From the NCBI RefSeq assembly GCF_900110865.1, contig NZ_FOFD01000004.1, positions 571,378-635,377 of the forward strand: a DNA stretch of 64,000 nucleotides, given 5' to 3'. The translations under genes were made by a program, and so were the position numbers. This document shows positions 53,794 through 62,945 of the stretch, in pieces (positions within the stretch are counted from its first letter, which is position 1; each line of letters opens with the position of its first letter). The notes beneath the pieces were generated by a model. It did no database searches. It saw nothing but the letters and a program-made list of their open reading frames with translations, and was not told the origin of the DNA. The stretch comes from Natrinema salaciae (GTDB lineage: Archaea > Halobacteriota > Halobacteria > Halobacteriales > Natrialbaceae).

Positions 53794-54063
53794 CTACGCG
53801 CCGGCCGACTCGAGCGCGTCCTCGATGTCGTCACGCTGGGTGACGCCGACGAAGCGTTCGACGATGCCGTCGTCGTTCTCGATAACGAGCGTCGGGAGCG
53901 ACCGAACCTGATACTCGTTGGCGACGTCCTGTTGTTCGTCGACGTTCACTTTCTCGACCTCGAATCGGCCCTCCCAGTCGTCCTCGAGCTCCTCGAGGAT
54001 CGGGTCCTGGGTCTTGCAGGGGCCACACCAGTCAGCGTAGAAATCCTTGAGTGTGACAGTCAT
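53794..54063 (-). CDS. trxA: Thioredoxin
   Basis: An 89-residue thioredoxin with the active site WCGPC at residues 12-16 (FYADWCGPCK) and the cis-Pro in VRSLPTLVIEND near 58. The domain is on the short side because the first beta strand is reduced. VEKVNVDEQQDVANEYQV is typical. The start at 54063 removes an Arg/Pro-rich, non-conserved extension. It is a general cytoplasmic disulfide reductant. A thioredoxin-reductase-like gene at 44.9-46.0 kb is a possible partner. Confidence 0.93.
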   Translation of the reverse strand: MTVTLKDFYADWCGPCKTQDPILEELEDDWEGRFEVEKVNVDEQQDVANEYQVRSLPTLVIENDDGIVERFVGVTQRDDIEDALESAGA

Positions 54064-54528
54064 ACGGTTCAGCGCTAGTTGCCACGCGCCGCGCATAAGG
54101 GTTTCCCACTGGGGTTCGCTTGCCGCAAGCGGGGACACGACCGGCGGGAGCGGCGTCCGTCGGGCCGCAATTCCCGGTGGGTTCTTTCGGGTTCCGGACG
54201 CCCCCACACGGAGTCGCCTCGACGAGCCGACCCAGTCGTTCGCAGTCGTTCGTCGACCGCGTCGACGGCACAGACCGCGGTGAATGGAGCCGACGCCGCG
54301 TGAGTCCCCGCGGTCCGCATCGCCGAATCGTTCGACGGCCCCTCTTATCGAACCCTCTCCGGCAGTAATTTTTTATCCTAATATGGTAATAACGAAATGC
54401 TGTGGCAATTGGTGATAGTCATCCACAACCAATCGAGCGAACGAGACGCGGGCGCGGCCGACGAGTCCTCGCGGTTGGTTCGGGGTGGTTGGAAACCGGA
54501 CACAGCGATCAGGAGGTAGCTGCAACGA
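54064..54528. other. Intergenic region with AT-rich promoter
   Basis: 465 bases between divergent genes. The first 290 bases are GC-rich with no recognised gene. From 54364 to about 54410 the sequence turns AT-rich (GTAATTTTTTATCC), a likely promoter for the 2014-residue surface protein, leaving a leader of about 130 bases. Confidence 0.5.
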
Positions 54529-57500
54529 ATGAGAGACGGAGCCGATAGACGGACGGAGACAGGAGCAGTGTTCGCGAGCCTCGTATTGGTGCTCGGGCTC
54601 GTCAGTATGGCGGGAATCGGCGGCGCGGCCCCCCAGCCGGCGCGGCCGGTCGACGGATCACTCGAGACGAACGGTGTGACCGACGCCGCGTCGGTCCCGT
54701 CGGCATCAGCGAGCGATGGGAAGACGATCGGGGTGAGCGACCGACGGTCGGTCCGGGTAGCCGACCGAAACGGGACCGAAATAGTCGATCGAAACGCGAT
54801 CCGGACGGGCGCTCGCATCGCCGAACTGAACCTGACGCCCACAGCGCTCGATGCGGCTGACGGGACCGCGGGCGATCCGACGGTGTACGTCGGTTCGAAC
54901 GACGGCAACCTGTACGCGCTCGACACACGGACCGGCGAGATCGAGTGGTCGTTCGAAGCCGAGAGCAAGGTGCTGAGTTCCCCGACTGTGGCCGACGGGA
55001 CGGTCTACGTCGGCGACGATGAGGGGTTCGTCCACGCGATCGACGCGGCCGACGGGACCGAGCGGTGGAGCTTCGACTCGGAGAAGGAGTTCGGCGAGGT
55101 GTTCTCGTCGCCGACGGTCGTGGACGGAACGGTCTACGTCGGAGCGTACGACAGCATCTGGGACGAAGACACGCTGTACGCGCTGGACGCGGAAACCGGC
55201 AGCGAGCAGTGGTCGTTCGATACCGGCGGCGACGTCTACTCGTCCCCGACGGTCGTCGACGGGACGGTCTACATCGGTTCGAACGACAACAACGTGTACG
55301 CGATCGACGCCGACGACGGGACCGAAGAGTGGCGCTTCGAAACGGGCCACTTCGTCCGATCGGCCCCGACGGTGGTCGACGGGACGGTCTACGTCGGCTC
55401 CTACGACGGCTCCCTGTACGCGTTGGACGCGGCGAGCGGCGCCGAAACGTGGTCGTTCGACACGGGCGACGACGTCTACGCCTCGCCGACGGTCGCTGAC
55501 GGGACGGTCTACATCCGCTCGGACGACGTGTACGCGGTCGACGCCGCCGACGGAGACGCGGAGTGGTCGGCGGGAGCTGGCTCCTGGGGCGGTTCCTCGC
55601 CGACGATCAGCGGCGGGACGGTCTACGTCGGCTCGGACGACGGTAACCTGTACGCGCTCGACGCCGAAAGCGGCAGCGAGCGATGGTCGTTCGGAACGGG
55701 CGATCGGATTCGCTCGACGCCGGCGGTCTTCAACGAGACGGTCTACGTCGGCTCGCTCGACGGACGCGCGTACGCCGTCGACGCCGACGACGGGAGCGAA
55801 CGCTGGGCGGCCGAGACGGGATCGTCGATCTACTCGTCACCGACGGTCGCCGAGCGGCCGGCGGACGGCGACTCGAGCGACTCTCGCGTCGCGCTCGGCA
55901 CGCTCGGTCACCACGAGGGCTGGGACGGAAGTTCCAACTCGCCGGTGAGCGGCACGGTCGTCGACGAGTTCGATCGACCGATCGCCGGGTCAAACGTCGA
56001 GGTTCGGAGCGAGAGACGCGGTACCGTCGGGACGACGGAAACGGGAGACGACGGGACGTGGTCGCTGACCCTCGACGAAGGCACGTACGACGTCGTCGCC
56101 GCCGCCGACGGAGCCAGCGAGACGCGGACGGTCCGGCACGTCGGAGCAGAAACGACGACGACCCACAGCCTCTCGCTGTGTGACGGGCGGGACGTCAGAT
56201 ACGGTCCCGAATCGCCGTCGATCGTCGAACCGGTCGCCTTCCGATCCTGCGTCGACGGCGATGCCGGTGCCGACGACACCGAGTGGGACTTCGGCGACGG
56301 GACGACGGCGAACGGCCACGCCGTCTCGCACCGGTACGACGAACCCGGGACATACAACGTCACGCTGACGACCGACGGAGAGACGGTGACGACGTCGGTC
56401 ACGGTGGCTGACGCCGATATCGTCATCCGCGAGTATCAGGACGCGTTCGGCGGGCGAATCGTGGAGTCGGTCGTCGAAGAGAACCTCTATCGGATTCGGG
56501 TCGGGTCGGTCGAACCGGTCGAATCGGTGACGGTCGAACTCGACGGCGAAACGTACGAGGCGACCCGAATCGACGAAGCGGAAGGCGTCTGGGAGACGGC
56601 CGTCAATACGTCGACCCTCGAGGACGACGCGACGGTGACGATCACCGCCACCGACGTCGAGGGCAACGAAGTCACGGAGACCTCGTCGCTCGAGGTTATC
56701 ACCATCCCGGACGAGTTCGTCTTCCTCCTCGACGTCGGCGACAAGGGGCCGGTACCCGCCATCGCCGAACGGGTCGAATACGAGGGGACGTCCGGCAGCT
56801 TGATCCCCGCGACGAAGCTCGGCCTCTTCGAGATCACCGTCGTCGACGACGCGAACGAGTACGACGAACTCGGGCCGCTCACCCCGTGGCGGACGGATCT
56901 CGGGTTCAACCTCACGGCGAAGATGGGGATCGGAACGACGATCCCGGCGGGCACGCTGAACGTCGACGGTGATATCAACGGTGAGACGAGCGTCGCCGGC
57001 AACACTGTGCGCGGCGGCGGCGGGGCCAAAATCGCCTACGACGGCAGCGGGCTCGCGAACGGCTCCAAGGTCTACTTCTTCGCGGGGCTCAAGCGGTCGA
57101 TCCCCCTGTCCCCGCCGGCGCTGCCCGACGGCGTCGAGGTCGTCATCGGCGGCGACGTCCGCACCGAATTCACCACCGACGGTGAGGGTGACTGGGACAT
57201 CACCGCCGGCGCCGGCGTCTCGGGCGAGACGCCGGTACAGACGAACGTTGCACCGGGAGTCGATCTCTCCGCTTCGGCTGGGCTCAAAGTCGACTCGAAG
57301 GCGACGTTCGACACCCCGCCGGGACTCGAGTTCAAGCGGGGGACGATCGGCGTCCAGGGGTTCGTCAGAGGAAAACTGGACGCGACGGTCTACTCGCAGA
57401 GCGTCGCGATCACCTGGCCGAAAGCCGAGGCCGAGTTCGGCTCGAGTTCCGCGAGCGCCGCGAGCCGTCACTGGTTCGCCGACGACCGGGCCACCGAGAC

Positions 57501-60500
57501 CGAGTTCGGCGACTGGGAGGTCGAGAACAAACGCGGCGAGAACCCGCTCCCGTCGGTCGCGACCGTCGACGAGTCCGCCGGGACGCTCGACGTTGCATCG
57601 GGAGCGGAGCGGACCGGTACCGAACGGCTCACCGGTCGACCGTACGAGGACACCGAACCGGCCGTGACCTCGGTCGGTAACGAGACGGTCGTCCTCTGGA
57701 GCACGCAGCGGGAGAACCGATCGGTCCTCGAGGGACGAGATCTGGTCGTTCGCACTCACGACGAATCGGGCTGGAGCGAGCCGACGAACCTCACCGACGA
57801 CGATCGGCACGACGCGTCGCCGACGATCGCGGCGGGCGGCGGCGACGAGCTCCTCGCCGGCTGGACGAGAACCGACGCGGATCTCGAAGACGTAAACGCC
57901 TCGGCACCGGAGGAGGTCTATCCCCATCAGGAGATTGCCGTCGCGCACTACGACGGCTCCGGCTGGAGCGAGCAGACGCTCCTGACGGACAGCGACGAAC
58001 TCACGCACGGCCCGACCGTCGCCGGTCGCGACGGGACGTGGCTGGTCGCGTGGGAACGCGATCCCGACGGTGACGTGTTCACCACCGACAACCGGTCGGT
58101 CGAGTACGCCGTGCTCGACGGAACGAACGTGACCGAGCGCGGGGTCGTCGACGACGCGATGTCCCCCGCAGTCGGGTCGTCCGACGGGGGATTCGAGCTC
58201 TCGTACTACGAACCGCAGGAGAACGGTACCGAGCGCGGGGCGGTCGTTCGCGGGACCGTCACGGATGACGGCGCGTTCGACGAGCGAGCGCGGTACGACA
58301 GCCGGGAGTACATCGACCACGACACTGACGGCGGCCGGCTCGCGTGGGCCGACGGGTCCCTCGACGATCCGAACCTGTCGTACGACGACGGAACCGGCGT
58401 CGAGAATCTATCGCTGAGCGCGAACATGAGCGACGTCGAGGAGCTCTCCCTCGAGGTCGAGGGCAACGACACGCTGCTGAGCTACCGCGGCCGTCCGGAG
58501 ACCGACAGGGCATCGGATCTCGTCTATCGGATCGCAAGAGGCGGCGAGTGGATCGCCGACCGTCGCGTCGCGGGCGGGCAGGACGACGAGCTCGCGCTCT
58601 ATCACTCCGATACGGACCTCTCGGGGAACTCGTTCGATACGGTCTACGCCGCATCCGAGTTCGGTCCGGACACGAAAAACGACGTGTTCGTCGCGTCCCA
58701 CGACTTCCGGGCCGACTACACGGTCACGGCTGACGCACCGACCAACGTGACCGCGGGCGACCCGGTCACTGTCGAGTACGCAGTGCGGAACGTCGGCGAA
58801 ACTGAGAACAACGAGTCGGTCCCCGTCACCCTCTCCACGGACGGTGGCGAGGTCGCGACCGAAGCGGTAGGGCCGCTCGCCCCGAACGAGACGGTCAGCG
58901 GAACGTTCAACACGACCGCAGACGACAGCGGGACCTTCGACGTCACCGTCGGGTCGTCGGCGACCGACCGAGCCGCGGCCGAGATCGAGACCGGCCGCGA
59001 AGGCTGGCTCCCGCGGACGACGTCGGTAACGACCGGTACGCCGGCCCTCTCCATCGAGGACGCCGACGCGACCGTCGACGCGAACAATTCGAGTCAGGGA
59101 ACGATCGCGGTGACCGTCGCGAACGACGGGGAGATCCCGGCCGCGGACGTCCCGGTGACGCTCGAGTACGGCAACGAGTCGTACGAACTCGCCGTCGACG
59201 ACGTCCCCGTCGACGGGACTGGAACGGCCACGCTATCGGTCGATCCGACGACGGTAAACGGGTCTTCCCTCGGCGAATTCGTCATCGACCCCGACGGCGA
59301 ACTGGACGAGCGGACCGTCGCGGACCCGACCTACCGGACGCAGTTGTTCACCGCCGACCTGGCGCTCGTCGGCTCGCCGAGCTACGTCGAGGCCGACGGG
59401 GATCTCGAGGCGACCGTCGACGTCGCAAACCGCGGCGAACTCGCGACGAACGCGACGGTTCGCGCTATCGACGCCGATCCGGGCGGGAACGAAACCGTCG
59501 AGTACGGCACCGCGACGGTCGAACTCGACGGGACGGCACCGTCCGAGACGACGTTCGAAACGGTATCGGTTCCGCTCGAGGGCGTCGCGGAAGGCGACGC
59601 GATCCGACTCGTCGCCGACTCGTCGGCGATCGATGCCGACCGCTCGTCGGCCGGACTCGAAGACGCCGTCGGACCGATCGTCCCCGAACGCGGTCCGGTC
59701 GCGGTCGCCGTCACCGATCCGGCCGGCGATCCGATTCCGAACGCGACGGTCCTGATCGACGACGTGGGCGCGACCACCGACGCGAACGGGACCGCGGCGT
59801 TCGAGACGCCGACGGGCGACGGCGAGCTCGCGGTCAACGCGTCCGGCTTCCGGGCTGCGACGGCGAACGTGACGGTCACGGGAGACGAAGTCACGGCCGT
59901 GTCCGTTACCCTCGAGCCGATACCGGCCGAACTGACGGCACTCGACGCGCCGGACCGCGTCGCGGTCGACGGAAACGCGACGGTCTCGGTGACCGTCGCG
60001 AATCCGGCTCCGATCGAACGGGACGTGCCACTGGCGCTCGCCGCGGCCAACGAAACCGTCGACGAGTCGTCGGTCACGGTGGGTCCGAACGCCACCGCGA
60101 ATCACACGCTCCGGTGGAACCCGACGTCGAACGCGACCGATCCGGTCCCGATAACCGTTTCCTCGCCCCACGACGAGGCGACGACCGAGATCCGGGTCGA
60201 GAACGGGTCGGCGTTCGCTGACGATCTCGCCGTCGCAGGGCTGGCGGTGTCGAACGTCTCCGTCGACGAGGAACACGTCGTCCTCGCGAACAACGGCTCG
60301 AGCGAACTCGACCTCGGCGACTGGATGATCCGTGATCGCGAGAGCGGCGGCCAAGTCGCCCGCGGACTTGATCCGTTCGCGTTCCCCACCGACTACACGC
60401 TCGAACCGAACGCGACCGTGACCGTCTGGACCGGCGACGGGACGAACTCCGAGACGGACCTCTACTGGGGGTACAGCGTTCACGTGTGGAACGCCGAGGG

Positions 60501-60573
60501 TGACGTCGTGATCCTCGAGACGCCGGGCGGCGAACGCGTCCTCGAGCACGCCTACGGCGACCAGGCGGACTGA
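54529..60573 (+). CDS. Giant mosaic surface protein (PQQ propeller, PKD, CARDB, lamin-tail)
   Basis: A 2014-residue secreted protein. A signal sequence (residues about 13-35, FASLVLVLGLVSMAGIGGAA) leads to eight PQQ-like beta-propeller repeats at about 120-445, each with TVYVGS-x-DG-x-LYALDA and W-F. A carboxypeptidase-regulatory-like domain (VSGTVVDEFDRPIAGSNVEV) follows near 470, a PKD domain with WDFGDGTTANGH near 585, and an Ig-like domain near 640-735. A large middle region (about 740-1390) has DDGRHDASPT-like propeller phrases. CARDB-like repeats occupy about 1400-1780 with AGDPVTVEYAVRN, another regulatory-like domain is near 1730-1805, and a lamin-tail domain (ELDLGDWMIRD) ends it near 1900-2010. 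Probably displayed on or released from the cell; ligand unknown. Confidence 0.88.
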   Translation: MRDGADRRTETGAVFASLVLVLGLVSMAGIGGAAPQPARPVDGSLETNGVTDAASVPSASASDGKTIGVSDRRSVRVADRNGTEIVDRNAIRTGARIAELNLTPTALDAADGTAGDPTVYVGSNDGNLYALDTRTGEIEWSFEAESKVLSSPTVADGTVYVGDDEGFVHAIDAADGTERWSFDSEKEFGEVFSSPTVVDGTVYVGAYDSIWDEDTLYALDAETGSEQWSFDTGGDVYSSPTVVDGTVYIGSNDNNVYAIDADDGTEEWRFETGHFVRSAPTVVDGTVYVGSYDGSLYALDAASGAETWSFDTGDDVYASPTVADGTVYIRSDDVYAVDAADGDAEWSAGAGSWGGSSPTISGGTVYVGSDDGNLYALDAESGSERWSFGTGDRIRSTPAVFNETVYVGSLDGRAYAVDADDGSERWAAETGSSIYSSPTVAERPADGDSSDSRVALGTLGHHEGWDGSSNSPVSGTVVDEFDRPIAGSNVEVRSERRGTVGTTETGDDGTWSLTLDEGTYDVVAAADGASETRTVRHVGAETTTTHSLSLCDGRDVRYGPESPSIVEPVAFRSCVDGDAGADDTEWDFGDGTTANGHAVSHRYDEPGTYNVTLTTDGETVTTSVTVADADIVIREYQDAFGGRIVESVVEENLYRIRVGSVEPVESVTVELDGETYEATRIDEAEGVWETAVNTSTLEDDATVTITATDVEGNEVTETSSLEVITIPDEFVFLLDVGDKGPVPAIAERVEYEGTSGSLIPATKLGLFEITVVDDANEYDELGPLTPWRTDLGFNLTAKMGIGTTIPAGTLNVDGDINGETSVAGNTVRGGGGAKIAYDGSGLANGSKVYFFAGLKRSIPLSPPALPDGVEVVIGGDVRTEFTTDGEGDWDITAGAGVSGETPVQTNVAPGVDLSASAGLKVDSKATFDTPPGLEFKRGTIGVQGFVRGKLDATVYSQSVAITWPKAEAEFGSSSASAASRHWFADDRATETEFGDWEVENKRGENPLPSVATVDESAGTLDVASGAERTGTERLTGRPYEDTEPAVTSVGNETVVLWSTQRENRSVLEGRDLVVRTHDESGWSEPTNLTDDDRHDASPTIAAGGGDELLAGWTRTDADLEDVNASAPEEVYPHQEIAVAHYDGSGWSEQTLLTDSDELTHGPTVAGRDGTWLVAWERDPDGDVFTTDNRSVEYAVLDGTNVTERGVVDDAMSPAVGSSDGGFELSYYEPQENGTERGAVVRGTVTDDGAFDERARYDSREYIDHDTDGGRLAWADGSLDDPNLSYDDGTGVENLSLSANMSDVEELSLEVEGNDTLLSYRGRPETDRASDLVYRIARGGEWIADRRVAGGQDDELALYHSDTDLSGNSFDTVYAASEFGPDTKNDVFVASHDFRADYTVTADAPTNVTAGDPVTVEYAVRNVGETENNESVPVTLSTDGGEVATEAVGPLAPNETVSGTFNTTADDSGTFDVTVGSSATDRAAAEIETGREGWLPRTTSVTTGTPALSIEDADATVDANNSSQGTIAVTVANDGEIPAADVPVTLEYGNESYELAVDDVPVDGTGTATLSVDPTTVNGSSLGEFVIDPDGELDERTVADPTYRTQLFTADLALVGSPSYVEADGDLEATVDVANRGELATNATVRAIDADPGGNETVEYGTATVELDGTAPSETTFETVSVPLEGVAEGDAIRLVADSSAIDADRSSAGLEDAVGPIVPERGPVAVAVTDPAGDPIPNATVLIDDVGATTDANGTAAFETPTGDGELAVNASGFRAATANVTVTGDEVTAVSVTLEPIPAELTALDAPDRVAVDGNATVSVTVANPAPIERDVPLALAAANETVDESSVTVGPNATANHTLRWNPTSNATDPVPITVSSPHDEATTEIRVENGSAFADDLAVAGLAVSNVSVDEEHVVLANNGSSELDLGDWMIRDRESGGQVARGLDPFAFPTDYTLEPNATVTVWTGDGTNSETDLYWGYSVHVWNAEGDVVILETPGGERVLEHAYGDQAD

Positions 60574-60775
60574 GGCCGACAGGTCACGGGTGCGGTCGCC
60601 CGCGGCCCCGGTGTCGGTCCTCCGCCGAATGGGACCTCGAATCGCGCGAAACTGAGCAGTCGCGTCTCGAGAGCGGGCGACGACGGAGTCTCGGTATCGT
60701 CGAATTGCGCCCCGGAAGTCCGCCTGTCGAGGCCGCGGGAAGCAGTAATCCGCCCGTCGATGCCGCAGGAAACAG

Positions 60776-61624
60776 TCAGAGTTCGCGTTCGGCCCACCGA
60801 TCGAGATCGACGCCGACCAGGGGACGAAGCGCCCGCCGGTCCGCGTCGGGCAACGACCGGCACGCACGTTCGTAGTCACGACGGCAGTCGGTCACGTACT
60901 CGAGCGCGTCGGCCGCGTCCGCGAGCGCGAACAGGTTCCATCCGCCGGTCTCGCCGGACGCGTACTGTTCGCCGTCGAGCAGAAACTGCTCGAAGCGGAA
61001 GTACGCTCGCCCGAGTTGCTCCGCCCGTTCGACCGTCGCGGGGTGGTCGCCGACGACGGCACAGAGTCCCGTGAGTGCACCGAAGAGGACGGCCTGTCGG
61101 TCGACGATCGCGCGGTATCGCTCGAGGGTCGGATCGGTTCTGATCCCGCCGAGGGGCGCTTCCATCAACCCCATCGCGCGATCCGTCCAGTAGTCCACGG
61201 CGTCGTCACCGAGGCGGTGGACGAGCCGGGTACAGAGCGGAAACATGACCTGCCAGGTGGCGACGACCGTCCCGCGGGCCCCCTCCGCGACGTCGTCGTC
61301 GACGACGTCGTCGAAGATGTCGTAGTACTCGCCGACGCACAGCGAAAATTGGAGGACGGTCTCGCGTCGCTCGTCGTCCATCGTGGACGCGTTCGCGAGT
61401 CGGTCGACGAGAAACGCGAGTTCCCACTTCGGCCGGCGCGTCCGCTTCGGCAGCGCGGCGTTCGGCGTGAACGCGATCAGCTCGAGCTGCTCGCGGAGCG
61501 GGCCGTGCGGTACTTCGGCGAGCAATTCGGAGACCGCACGGTCAATCGTCTCGTTCAGCCGCTCTCTGTCCGACTCGAGCGTCCGGCGGTCGGCGTCGGA
61601 AACGTCCAGTGGGCGGTGTAACAT
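60776..61624 (-). CDS. Isoprenoid-synthase-fold protein, atypical
   Basis: A 282-residue all-helical protein resembling class I isoprenyl diphosphate synthases. The first aspartate-rich region is GEYYDIFDDVVDDD near residue 100. The second Asp-rich motif expected near residue 215-225 appears as FRFEQFLLDGEQY, with only scattered acidic residues, so normal chain elongation is doubtful. The helices KRTRRPKWELAFLVDRLA and ATWQVMFPLCTRLVHRLG also fit the fold. It starts 66 bases after the end of the halocin-like gene on the same strand, so co-transcription is possible. It may act as a terpene-cyclase-like or non-catalytic relative. Confidence 0.75.
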   Translation of the reverse strand: MLHRPLDVSDADRRTLESDRERLNETIDRAVSELLAEVPHGPLREQLELIAFTPNAALPKRTRRPKWELAFLVDRLANASTMDDERRETVLQFSLCVGEYYDIFDDVVDDDVAEGARGTVVATWQVMFPLCTRLVHRLGDDAVDYWTDRAMGLMEAPLGGIRTDPTLERYRAIVDRQAVLFGALTGLCAVVGDHPATVERAEQLGRAYFRFEQFLLDGEQYASGETGGWNLFALADAADALEYVTDCRRDYERACRSLPDADRRALRPLVGVDLDRWAEREL

Positions 61625-61690
61625 ACCGTGATCACGGTCCGTCGGGGAGAGCACCGACGCGATCGGGGCGTCCGCCTCGAGAGGGGAGCG

Positions 61691-62401
61691 TTACCAACCG
61701 CACGTGCCACAACAGAGCGAGCAGTCGCCACACTCCACTCTCCCGTCGCTGCAGACCGTGTGGGCAGTGTACTTGCCGTTCATGTCGTCGTGCTCGGTGC
61801 AGACTCGACCGCAATCGCAGTCGTGGTCGGTGCAGATGTCTTCGTGCCCCGAACAGGAGTTACACGACGCCGGCTCGACGGAAGATTGCGGGCGGAAACC
61901 GTCGTAACCGGGGCTTAGCACGACCGACTCCCCGTCGCGTTCCGCGGTCGCCCCGGCGACGTCCGCGTCCGGGTACAGACGAACGGTGATGGGGCCGTCG
62001 AACGTCTCGTTTTCCAGTTTCGCGACGAACCCGACCACCGCACCCGCCTCATCGTGACGGACTTCGGTGACCGTGATCCAGTCGGTCGAAAACGAACGGG
62101 CGGCCGTCACGTCGTCGACGTTCAGCGCGTCGTACGACGCCGACTCGATGTATCCGTGCTTCGAGAGCTCCCGCAAGAGTGCCGTTCCGTCCGCCGTCTC
62201 GAAGGCTTCCCGAGCCCGCGTTTCGGTCGCGTTCGAGCGGGCGAGTTGCCCGACGCTGTTGCTCGCTGCACCCGCGGTTCCCGTCGCGCCCGCACCGACC
62301 GCCGCGGTCGCACCCGCGGCACCGATCGATCGCAGGATGCTTCGTCGCGCCGGCGTTTGCTGATCTCTACTCCGCTGGCCACTTCCGTCAGATGTCACCA
62401 T
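61691..62401 (-). CDS. Tat-exported cysteine-rich precursor, halocin C8-like architecture
   Basis: A 236-residue precursor. Residues 1-46 carry a Tat-type signal: a polar start, twin Arg at 19-20 (PARRSILRSIG) and an Ala/Gly-rich hydrophobic stretch. Residues about 47-175 form an acidic beta-rich domain (SFSTDWITVTEVRHDEAG). The last 57 residues (180-236) hold twelve cysteines in irregular spacing (CNSC, DCDCGRVC, ECGDCSLCCGTCGW). The order Tat signal, long N-terminal part, small Cys-rich C-terminal peptide is that of haloarchaeal halocin C8 precursors, where the last part is released as toxin and the first gives immunity. Sequence identity to HalC8 is not evident, so the call rests on architecture. 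Confidence 0.7.
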   Translation of the reverse strand: MVTSDGSGQRSRDQQTPARRSILRSIGAAGATAAVGAGATGTAGAASNSVGQLARSNATETRAREAFETADGTALLRELSKHGYIESASYDALNVDDVTAARSFSTDWITVTEVRHDEAGAVVGFVAKLENETFDGPITVRLYPDADVAGATAERDGESVVLSPGYDGFRPQSSVEPASCNSCSGHEDICTDHDCDCGRVCTEHDDMNGKYTAHTVCSDGRVECGDCSLCCGTCGW

Positions 62402-62419
62402 AAGCCATGGTCAATAGTA

Positions 62420-62437
62420 TGCATAATAAACGTTTCG
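62420..62437 (-). promoter_or_regulatory. Strong BRE/TATA promoter of the halocin-like gene
   Basis: On the minus strand CGAAACGTTTATTATGC combines a BRE with a TATA box centred about 25 bases before the ATG at 62401, predicting a leaderless transcript. It is among the clearest promoters in the window. Confidence 0.65.
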
Positions 62438-62615
62438 TCGAACTAGACAGTATCGAATGCCGTAATGACTCGTTTTCGTTCACTTCCGTGCGATGACGGA
62501 CGGTCCATCGCGGCGGGAACCGACGACCGCGACCGGTGAGAGTCGTGGCTTTCGTTGCAGCCACCGTGTGGCTCTCTTCCGACCGATCGGATCGCCCGCG
62601 AACCACCACCGCCGG

Positions 62616-62629
62616 TCGAAAGGTTTAGT
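62616..62629 (+). promoter_or_regulatory. BRE/TATA promoter of the Sec61-beta gene
   Basis: TCGAAAGGTTTAGT lies about 28 bases before the ATG at 62653. Confidence 0.6.
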
Positions 62630-62652
62630 TCCGGGGACGCATAGGCACAGGT

Positions 62653-62814
62653 ATGGACAAAGGACAGAACACTGGCGGGCTGATGTCCAGTGCCGGACTC
62701 GTCCGGTACTTCGACTCCGAGGACTCGAACGCCATCCACATCGACCCCAAGACGGTCATCGCGTTCGGCGTCATGCTGGGCGTGCTGGTCCAGCTGTTGA
62801 CGTTCGTCGCGTAA
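62653..62814 (+). CDS. Sec61-beta/SecG preprotein translocase subunit
   Basis: A 53-residue tail-anchored protein. It starts [20 protein letters not shown], followed by [16 protein letters not shown] and a single membrane helix ([17 protein letters not shown]) that ends the protein. This matches archaeal Sec61-beta, the small subunit of the SecYE-beta translocon, in length, order and the GL-RYF(D)-E motif. The gene is too short for most gene callers. It has its own promoter, and opposes the halocin-like gene, whose start is 252 bases to the left. Confidence 0.92.
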   Translation: MDKGQNTGGLMSSAGLVRYFDSEDSNAIHIDPKTVIAFGVMLGVLVQLLTFVA

Positions 62815-62945
62815 CGCGGCCACCGACCTTCTTTCGACAGCGACTCGAGTAGCGGCTGCGCTGGCCGGCGGCCTGACGGCGTGGCGAACGGACATGCGAG
62901 TGCCGTGGCGCGAGCTTTTTGACGACACCGTTCATACCGGTGGCC

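Noticed and set aside
54885-55860. Regular DNA repeats considered as a CRISPR array
   Set aside because: The repeats are in frame, code for PQQ-like blades, and spacing is about 110-130 bases with partly conserved spacers.
55990-58320. 776-codon minus-strand frame inside the giant surface gene
   Set aside because: Composition is Arg-rich and mirrors the codon pattern of the opposite strand, where signal peptide, PQQ, PKD and CARDB-like domains are clear.
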